Source: Comamonadaceae bacterium
GTDB taxonomy: Bacteria > Pseudomonadota > Gammaproteobacteria > Burkholderiales > Burkholderiaceae_C
Assembly (NCBI GenBank): GCA_947452325.1
Contig: CANGCZ010000135.1
Location: 1-5,035, forward strand
Direction of reading: 5' to 3'
DNA length: 5,035 nt
The notes beneath the pieces were generated by a model, which did not search any database, was not told the DNA's origin, and saw only the letters and a list, made by a program, of their open reading frames with translations. Numbering within the stretch: the stretch's first letter is position 1; each line of letters opens with the position of its first letter. Both the position numbers and the translations under genes were made by a program. Shown piece after piece: positions 1 to 5,035 of the stretch.

Positions 1-1130
1 AGCACGTTGGTGAGTTCTGACCAGACGCGGTCTATCTTTTCAAAACCGGTGCGCAAGCGGTCGCGCACGATGTGTATCAACCACGCAATGAAGGGCAACG
101 GCAACAACGTGGCGCAGGCCAGCCACGGGTCTATGCTGAACAAAATGACGGCGGTCATCAAAATCATCAACACATCGGTGGCGAAGTCGAGCAAATGCAA
201 AGACAAAAACACGCACAAACGGTCGGTCTCGCTGCCAATGCGGGTCATCAAGTCACCGGTGCGGCGACCGCCGAAATACTCTAAGGACAACTTCAGCAAA
301 TGTTCATATGCTGTGGATCGCAAATCGGCGCCTATGCGCTCGGAAGCCAGTGCCAGCACATAAGTTTTGAACCACCCTAAACCCCAAGCCAGCAAAGCGG
401 CTGCAAGCAAACCGCCCAAATACATGGCCACCAGTGAAATATCGATTTGCTGACCGTTTTGAAACGGAATCAACACATCGTCCATCAAAGGCATGGTGAG
501 GTAAGGCGGCACCAACGTAGCGGCGGTTGAAGCCAGCGTCAAACCAAAGCCCAGCAACAACTGGCCTTGGTAGGGTTTGGCAAATCGCCACAAGCGAAAC
601 AAACTCCAGGTAGAGGCAGGCGCTTCTTCTTGCGCCAGTTCGCAACTGCGGCAAGTCTCGTCCGCTTCATTCAAAGGCGCATGGCATTGCGGGCACCAGC
701 TCTGTTGGATGGCATTGTCCAGTCCGGCCTGTTGTTTGTTGAATCGCGCCAGCAAAGCCGCGGCTTGCAGGTTGCGGCCCAGGGTAAAGCGCCAATCGGC
801 CAGTTGCTGAGCGGCATGGGTCAACCGCAGATGCCCGACCCCGGCGTGGTCGCTGAGTTCCAGTTGCCAATCGGGCTGAATAGCCAAACTCTGCCATTGT
901 GTTTCGCTGCCGGCAGCGCACCAGAGCAAGCGTCGGCGCGTCAAAACCAGCAGGCCACGCGCGAAATACAATCGGGCATCGAGGTCAACCTCCAGCCAGG
1001 CTGAAACGTTTTCTTCTGATGTCAACTGAAGCTGCAGATCCTCCCGCCACATGGCTGGCACATCCAGCAGCACTGGCGCAACTTGAGAGGGAATATTCAT
1101 TCTTATATCGATGACTAACAGTGAAACCAT
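1..1130 (-). CDS. ABC exporter (permease part), cyanophycin-locus-associated, N-terminal fragment
   Basis: Partial gene reading leftward and open to base 1 without a stop; 376 residues are visible. Residues about 41-132 form a soluble domain containing GLLVLTRRRLLW, which resembles a bacterial PH-like fold (inference). A zinc-ribbon motif follows, CPQC (C146, C149) and CRSC (C160, C163). Four membrane segments are visible at about 190-210, 232-258, 315-333 and 336-357. The cytoplasmic segment EYFGGRRTGDLMTR (284-297) is typical of type I ABC exporter coupling regions. The visible part stops at the end of the fourth segment's cytoplasmic extension, so the last two helices and the ATPase domain (Walker A/B, LSGGQ) lie outside. 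An ATP-driven inner-membrane exporter is the family role; the substrate is unknown. Related ABC proteins are, as I recall, annotated near cphA in Burkholderiales. I chose the ATG at 1130 because GAGG sits 6 bases upstream. The in-frame ATG at 1100 (MNIPSQVAP...) lacks a ribosome site but gives a more natural N-terminus, so it remains possible. Confidence 0.85.
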   Translation of the reverse strand, partial: MVSLLVIDIRMNIPSQVAPVLLDVPAMWREDLQLQLTSEENVSAWLEVDLDARLYFARGLLVLTRRRLLWCAAGSETQWQSLAIQPDWQLELSDHAGVGHLRLTHAAQQLADWRFTLGRNLQAAALLARFNKQQAGLDNAIQQSWCPQCHAPLNEADETCRSCELAQEEAPASTWSLFRLWRFAKPYQGQLLLGFGLTLASTAATLVPPYLTMPLMDDVLIPFQNGQQIDISLVAMYLGGLLAAALLAWGLGWFKTYVLALASERIGADLRSTAYEHLLKLSLEYFGGRRTGDLMTRIGSETDRLCVFLSLHLLDFATDVLMILMTAVILFSIDPWLACATLLPLPFIAWLIHIVRDRLRTGFEKIDRVWSELTNV

Positions 1131-1184
1131 TCTAACCCTCTGCCCTGTTCATCACATTCGCAGTCATACCTAATTACTCACTTT
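1131..1184. promoter_or_regulatory. Divergent intergenic region between the ABC exporter and cphA'
   Basis: These 54 bases separate two genes read in opposite directions, so the 5' signals of both must lie here or extend into the coding ends. It is locally more AT-rich towards cphA' (TAATTA at 1171-1176). I found no pair of -35 and -10 boxes with good matches in either direction and no clear inverted repeat that could be an operator. The shared promoter role is inferred from geometry only. Confidence 0.4.
1136..1141 (-). promoter_or_regulatory. Ribosome binding site for the ABC exporter gene
   Basis: The minus strand reads AGAGGG here. The GAGG core (1137-1140) lies 6 bases before the ATG at 1130, which is normal Shine-Dalgarno spacing. 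This favours the 1130 start over the in-frame ATG at 1100, which has only AAGA directly abutting it. Confidence 0.5.
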
Positions 1185-3389
1185 ATGACCTTTCCTGAAA
1201 TCGCGATTTTGCGCATGCGTTATTTGCGCGGACCGAATGTGTGGACCTACCGTCCGGTCATCGAAGCCTGGGTTGACTTGGGCATTCTTGAAGAACACCC
1301 CTCCAACACCTTGCCCGGTTTTGTCGACCGGCTCACCGCTTGGCTGCCCGGCATGGTCGAGCACCGCTGCGGTGTCGGCGAGCGCGGCGGTTTTTTGCTG
1401 CGCCTCAAGGATGGCACCTGGTGCGGTCACATCATGGAGCACGTGGCCATTGAATTGCAAACGCTGGCCGGCATGCAAGTCGGTTTCGGTAAAGCGCGTG
1501 AAACCAGTCAACCCGGTGTGTACAAAGTAGTGATACGCACGCGCCAGGAAGAAGTCGGGCGTGAAAGCTTGGTCGCTGCGCGCGACCTGGTGATGGCGGC
1601 CATCAACAACACGTCATACGACCTCAAGGCAACTGTCACCCGGCTCAAAGCCATGGTTGACCGCATGTGTTTGGGCCCCAGCACCGCGTGCATCGTGGAT
1701 GCGGCCACCGAACACCGCATTCCTTCCATCCGCCTGACCTCGGGCAACTTGGTGCAATTGGGTTACGGTTCTTTGCAACGCCGCATCTGGACGGCTGAAA
1801 CCGACCGCACCAGCGCGATAGCCGAGAGCATCTCCAGCGACAAAGACCTGACCAAAATTTTGCTCACCCAATGCGGGGTTCCCATTCCCTCCGGCGAAGT
1901 GGTGAATTCACCCGAGGAAGCCTGGGACGTCGCACAAGACATCGGTTTACCGGTGGTGGTCAAGCCCACCGATGCCAACCACGGGCGCGGCGTGGCCCTG
2001 GATTTGCGCAAACGCGAAGACATCGAAGCCGCGTTTTTGGTGGCGCAGCGCGAAGGCACTGATGTCATGGTCGAGCGCTTTATTCCCGGTGACGAACACC
2101 GTTTGCTGGTGGTTGGCAACAAAGTCGTGGCAGCGTCTCGCGGTGAGACCGCGCGCATCACAGGCGACGGCATACACACCGTGGCCGAACTCATAGAATT
2201 GCAAATCAACTCCGACCCGCGACGCGGCGAGGAGGAAGATTTTCCTTTAGACACTATCCGTTTGAAAGACCTGCCCACTGCGGTGCTGGAGTTGCAACGC
2301 CAAGGCTTGACAGCGGACAGCATTCCCGAGAAAGACCGCGTAGCTGTGGTGCAGCGCACCGGCAACATGGGCATAGACGTGACCGATCTGGTGCACCCGG
2401 AAGTCGCCGCCGTGGTGGTGCTGGCCGCGCGAGTGGTGGGCTTGGACATCGCAGGTATTGATCTGGTCGCACAAGACATCAGCAAACCCTTGCTGGCTCA
2501 AGGCGGTGCCATCGTTGAAGTCAACGCCGGTCCCGGCTTGCTCATGCATTTGAAACCTGCCATCGGCCAGCCTCGCCCTGTGGGTCAAGCCATCGTGTCG
2601 CATTTGTTCGAACCACAGCAAGCCACACGCATTCCCGTGGTCGGCATCATGGGGCGCAGCCACACCACCGAGTTGGCGCATTTGGTCAACTGGCTGATTC
2701 ATTTGTCGGGTCGACGCACCGGTCTGGCATCCTCACGCGGTTTGTTCATGGACCAGCGACTGGTCGACCCCAAAGACGCACGTGTGTTTGAAGCCAGCCA
2801 GCGTTTGCTTATCAACCGCGCGTTAGATGCAGCCGTGTTTGAAAACACGCCGCTGCAAGTGCTGGATGAAGGCCTGCCGTATGACCGCTGCCAGGTCGGC
2901 GTGTTGACCGATATGCCAGACAACAGCGGTTTGCAAGACCACGACATACTCACCCCCGAGCAAGTGCGCAATGTGGTGCGTACGCAGATTGACCTGGTGC
3001 TGCCCGAAGGTGCAGCGGTGCTGAACGCCGAAGACGCAGCCGTGGTTGAAATGGCTGACCTGTGCGACGGCGAAGTCATTTACTACGCTGCCGATGAAAA
3101 CAATGATTGCGTGCAACAGCATCTGAAGAAACAGGGGCGCGCCGTGTATTTCTCCAAAGGCCAGGTCATGATGTCGCGCGGCACGCACGAACACAGCTTG
3201 CTGCAACTGGATTTCCCGGCCATCGCCAAACACCTGAGCGACGGCACACTCAGTTTGCACAATCTGCTGGCCTCGGTGGCCGTGGCTTGGGCGCTGGACC
3301 TGTCACCCGATTTGATACGCGCGGGTCTAAAAAATTACGGGCAACCGTCTGCGATTGCCAATCTTGATCTTGCAAGGATGAAAGCCTGA
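1185..3389 (+). CDS. cphA': Cyanophycin synthetase paralogue CphA' with degenerate Mur-ligase domain
   Basis: Complete, 734 residues. The N domain (about 1-160) starts with the family signature LRGPNVWTYRP and carries HIMEH (H82, E85, H86). The ATP-grasp (G) domain, about 200-480, keeps K260 in KPTDANHGRGV, E297 in VERF, D426 in GIDLV, and E445/N447 in EVNAGPG, so ATP and metal binding look intact. The Mur-ligase-like (M) domain begins near 484, but the expected GTNGKTTT P-loop reads GIMGRSHTT (487-495). The ETARGG motif reads ENTPLQ (553-558). The protein ends soon after LIRAGLKNYG, without the C-lobe; canonical cyanophycin synthetases are about 870-900 residues. Arg ligation by the M site is therefore unlikely. 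It could act like CphA2 (beta-Asp-Arg polymerisation by the G domain) or as a helper of CphA; I cannot decide. No ATG, GTG or TTG lies upstream in frame before a stop, so 1185 is the best start, although no Shine-Dalgarno precedes it. First gene of a probable operon with cphA. Confidence 0.93.
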   Translation: MTFPEIAILRMRYLRGPNVWTYRPVIEAWVDLGILEEHPSNTLPGFVDRLTAWLPGMVEHRCGVGERGGFLLRLKDGTWCGHIMEHVAIELQTLAGMQVGFGKARETSQPGVYKVVIRTRQEEVGRESLVAARDLVMAAINNTSYDLKATVTRLKAMVDRMCLGPSTACIVDAATEHRIPSIRLTSGNLVQLGYGSLQRRIWTAETDRTSAIAESISSDKDLTKILLTQCGVPIPSGEVVNSPEEAWDVAQDIGLPVVVKPTDANHGRGVALDLRKREDIEAAFLVAQREGTDVMVERFIPGDEHRLLVVGNKVVAASRGETARITGDGIHTVAELIELQINSDPRRGEEEDFPLDTIRLKDLPTAVLELQRQGLTADSIPEKDRVAVVQRTGNMGIDVTDLVHPEVAAVVVLAARVVGLDIAGIDLVAQDISKPLLAQGGAIVEVNAGPGLLMHLKPAIGQPRPVGQAIVSHLFEPQQATRIPVVGIMGRSHTTELAHLVNWLIHLSGRRTGLASSRGLFMDQRLVDPKDARVFEASQRLLINRALDAAVFENTPLQVLDEGLPYDRCQVGVLTDMPDNSGLQDHDILTPEQVRNVVRTQIDLVLPEGAAVLNAEDAAVVEMADLCDGEVIYYAADENNDCVQQHLKKQGRAVYFSKGQVMMSRGTHEHSLLQLDFPAIAKHLSDGTLSLHNLLASVAVAWALDLSPDLIRAGLKNYGQPSAIANLDLARMKA
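3374..3378 (+). promoter_or_regulatory. Ribosome binding site of cphA inside the end of cphA'
   Basis: AAGGA lies 10 bases before the cphA ATG at 3389, within the last codons of cphA'. Together with the TGATG stop-start overlap (3387-3391) it fits translational coupling of the two synthetase genes. Confidence 0.6.
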
Positions 3390-5035
3390 TGGAAGTCTCC
3401 CGCATTCGCGCCTTGCGCGGCCCTAATTTGTGGACCCGCCATACCGCCATTGAAGCCATGGTGCGTTGTGCACCCGGCCTGGAAAGCGACCTCAGCGCCG
3501 ACCAGCAAGCCTTTGAAAAACGTCTTCGCCATTTGTTCCCGGGCTTGGGTCGTTTACAACCCGGTGAACGCGAAGCGCACCTGAGCATGGCGCATGCCCT
3601 CGAAGCCGTGGTCTTGCATTTGCAAATACAAGTCGGTTGCCCGGTCACCTTCAGCCGCACCACTGCCACGCCTGAAGAGGGATTGTTTCAAGTGGTGGTC
3701 GAGTATTCAGTTGAACAGGTTGGCAAACTTGCCATGCGCTTGGGCGAGCAGCTTTGCTTGGCCGCGTTTGAATCCCAACAGTTTGATGTCGATAAAGCTT
3801 TGCAGGAAATCCGCGAACTCGACGAAGACATACGCTTAGGTCCGTCCACTGGCGCCATCGTTGATGCGGCACTGGCGCGAGGCATTCCCTACCGCCGCTT
3901 GTCCGATGCCAGCCTGGTGCAATTCGGCTGGGGCAGCAAACAACGCCGCATACAAGCCGCCGAAACCGATGCCAGCAGCGCCATCGCCGAGTCGATTGCA
4001 CAAGACAAAGAACTCAGCAAAAAACTTTTACTGGCCGCAGGTGTGCCAGTGCCGCGCGGTAGACCGGTCAACAGCGCCGAAGACGCCTGGGCCGCTGCGC
4101 AAGAAATTGGTCTGCCTGTGGTGGTCAAACCGCGCGACGGCAACCAAGGTAAAGGCGTGGTGGTGAATATCCGCACCCGCGAAGAAGTCATGGAGGCGTT
4201 CAACAACGCGCTTGAATACCGCGACGACATCATGGTTGAGAGCTTTTTGCCGGGCAGCGATTACCGCTTGCTCGTCGTCGGTGACCGCATGGTGGCCGCT
4301 GCACGCCGAGAACCGCCTTTGGTGGTAGGTGACGGCAAATCTTCGGTGCGCCAGTTGGTGGACAAAGTCAATGCCGATCCGCGTCGCGGCGACGGTCACG
4401 CCACCTCGCTCACCAAAATCCGTTTCGATGACATCGCCTTGGCGCGATTGAAAGAACAAGGTTTTGACGCCAACAGCGTACCCGCCAAAGGCGCTCGCGT
4501 GGTGCTGCGCAACAACGCCAATTTGTCCACGGGTGGCACCGCCACCGACGTGACCGACGACGTGCACCCGGAAGTCGCTGCACGCGCCGTCATGGCCGCG
4601 CAAATGGTGGGCTTGGATGTGTGCGGCGTCGATGTGGTGTGCGAGTCCGTGCTCAAACCTTTGGAAGAGCAAAACGGTGGCATCGTCGAGGTGAACGCCG
4701 CGCCGGGTTTGCGCATGCATTTGCAACCCTCGTTCGGCAAAGGACGGGACGTGGGCAGCGCCATCATCGACACCATGTTTGCCAACGGGCAAGACGGCCG
4801 CATTCCGCTGATCGCAGTGACCGGTACCAACGGCAAAACCACCACGGTGCGTTTGTGCGCGCATTTGTTGCGTACCAGCGGTTTGCGTACCGGCATGACC
4901 AACACCGATGGTGTGTTTGTCAACGGCTTACAACTCGATACCGGCGACTGCAGCGGCCCGCGCAGCGCACGCAGCGTATTGATGCACCCTGACGTGGACG
5001 CGGCTGTGCTGGAGACCGCGCGCGGCGGCATGTTG
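3389..5035 (+). CDS. cphA: Cyanophycin synthetase CphA, 5' part (runs off the window)
   Basis: The first 549 residues are visible, still open at the right edge; the family is usually about 870-900 residues, so roughly a third is missing. CphA makes the reserve polymer cyanophycin in the cytoplasm. Its ATP-grasp domain adds Asp to the backbone and its Mur-ligase-like domain adds Arg to each Asp side chain, one ATP per step. Visible evidence: start signature MEVSRIRALRGPNLW; N domain to about 150; linker LGPSTGAIVDAA; ATP-grasp with K247 in KPRDGNQGKGV, E284 in MVES, the NLSTGG loop (378-383), D415 in CGVDVV, and E434/N436 in EVNAAPG. The Mur-like domain has a perfect P-loop GTNGKTTT (479-486, K483) and ETARGG (542-547). 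The N domain reads HALEA (69-73) where many relatives have HxxEH, so its hydrolytic primer-making site is probably lost. The ATG overlaps the cphA' stop by one base and has AAGGA upstream. A murE-type ligase is excluded by the N-terminal ATP-grasp fusion. Confidence 0.96.
   Translation, partial: MEVSRIRALRGPNLWTRHTAIEAMVRCAPGLESDLSADQQAFEKRLRHLFPGLGRLQPGEREAHLSMAHALEAVVLHLQIQVGCPVTFSRTTATPEEGLFQVVVEYSVEQVGKLAMRLGEQLCLAAFESQQFDVDKALQEIRELDEDIRLGPSTGAIVDAALARGIPYRRLSDASLVQFGWGSKQRRIQAAETDASSAIAESIAQDKELSKKLLLAAGVPVPRGRPVNSAEDAWAAAQEIGLPVVVKPRDGNQGKGVVVNIRTREEVMEAFNNALEYRDDIMVESFLPGSDYRLLVVGDRMVAAARREPPLVVGDGKSSVRQLVDKVNADPRRGDGHATSLTKIRFDDIALARLKEQGFDANSVPAKGARVVLRNNANLSTGGTATDVTDDVHPEVAARAVMAAQMVGLDVCGVDVVCESVLKPLEEQNGGIVEVNAAPGLRMHLQPSFGKGRDVGSAIIDTMFANGQDGRIPLIAVTGTNGKTTTVRLCAHLLRTSGLRTGMTNTDGVFVNGLQLDTGDCSGPRSARSVLMHPDVDAAVLETARGGML

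Noticed and set aside
567..1004. Plus-strand open frame of 145 codons on the left side
   Set aside because: It lies opposite the ABC exporter gene, whose minus-strand frame is open throughout and gives a zinc ribbon and membrane helices. The plus-strand product matches nothing recognisable.
1104..1111. ATCGAT palindrome and TATATC near the ABC start as an operator or promoter
   Set aside because: A six-base palindrome is expected by chance, and no -35 box with acceptable spacing and match accompanies TATATC.
1763..2485. Minus-strand open frame of 240 codons opposite cphA'
   Set aside because: Antisense shadow. Composition is Ser/Thr/Arg-rich, as expected from the reverse complement of the real gene, and no domain is recognisable.
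2643..3389. cphA' as a pseudogene or frameshifted synthetase
   Set aside because: The frame is uninterrupted to a stop that overlaps the next start, and the changed residues sit in a well-preserved context. Specialisation is more likely than decay or sequencing error.
4028..4864. Long minus-strand open frame of 278 codons opposite cphA
   Set aside because: Antisense shadow of strongly conserved CphA coding sequence. Its translation is His/Ala/Arg-rich low-information sequence with no recognisable family.
4820..5035. Separate MurE/FolC-type ligase gene at the right edge
   Set aside because: The P-loop region is in the same open frame as the ATP-grasp domain of cphA, which is the normal fused architecture of cyanophycin synthetase.

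Overview
The window holds part of a cyanophycin (multi-L-arginyl-poly-L-aspartate) storage locus. It is moderately GC-rich. Two adjacent, non-identical cyanophycin synthetase genes with an ABC exporter gene facing away from them is a layout I associate with Betaproteobacteria of the Burkholderiales (Comamonadaceae-like). That assignment is inferred from gene content and protein style, not from a search.

Layout: (1) Bases 1-1130, minus strand: the N-terminal 376 residues of an ABC-type exporter. A soluble N-terminal domain (possibly PH-like) and a four-cysteine zinc-ribbon motif precede the transmembrane region. The ATP-binding domain lies beyond base 1. (2) Bases 1131-1184: a 54-bp divergent intergenic region that must carry the 5' signals of both transcription units. 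(3) Bases 1185-3389, plus strand: a complete 734-residue cyanophycin synthetase paralogue (CphA' type). It has an intact-looking ATP-grasp core, but its Mur-ligase-like domain has lost its P-loop and is cut short. (4) Bases 3389-5035, plus strand: the first 549 residues of a canonical cyanophycin synthetase (CphA) with intact ATP-grasp and Mur-ligase P-loop motifs, running off the right edge. There is no gene-free stretch over 300 bases, and I saw no RNA gene, mobile element, CRISPR array or terminator.

How the genes may work together: the two cphA genes overlap by one base (TGATG), so they are probably co-translated. The paralogues look complementary. CphA' keeps an HxxEH motif in its N domain but has a dead Mur-ligase site. 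CphA has a live Mur-ligase site but has lost the second histidine of the HxxEH motif. The pair may therefore act as a split-function system. CphA would make the polymer by adding Asp (ATP-grasp domain) and Arg (Mur-like domain). CphA' would supply an auxiliary activity such as primer generation or a CphA2-like polymerisation. The exporter's role in cyanophycin metabolism is known only by association.
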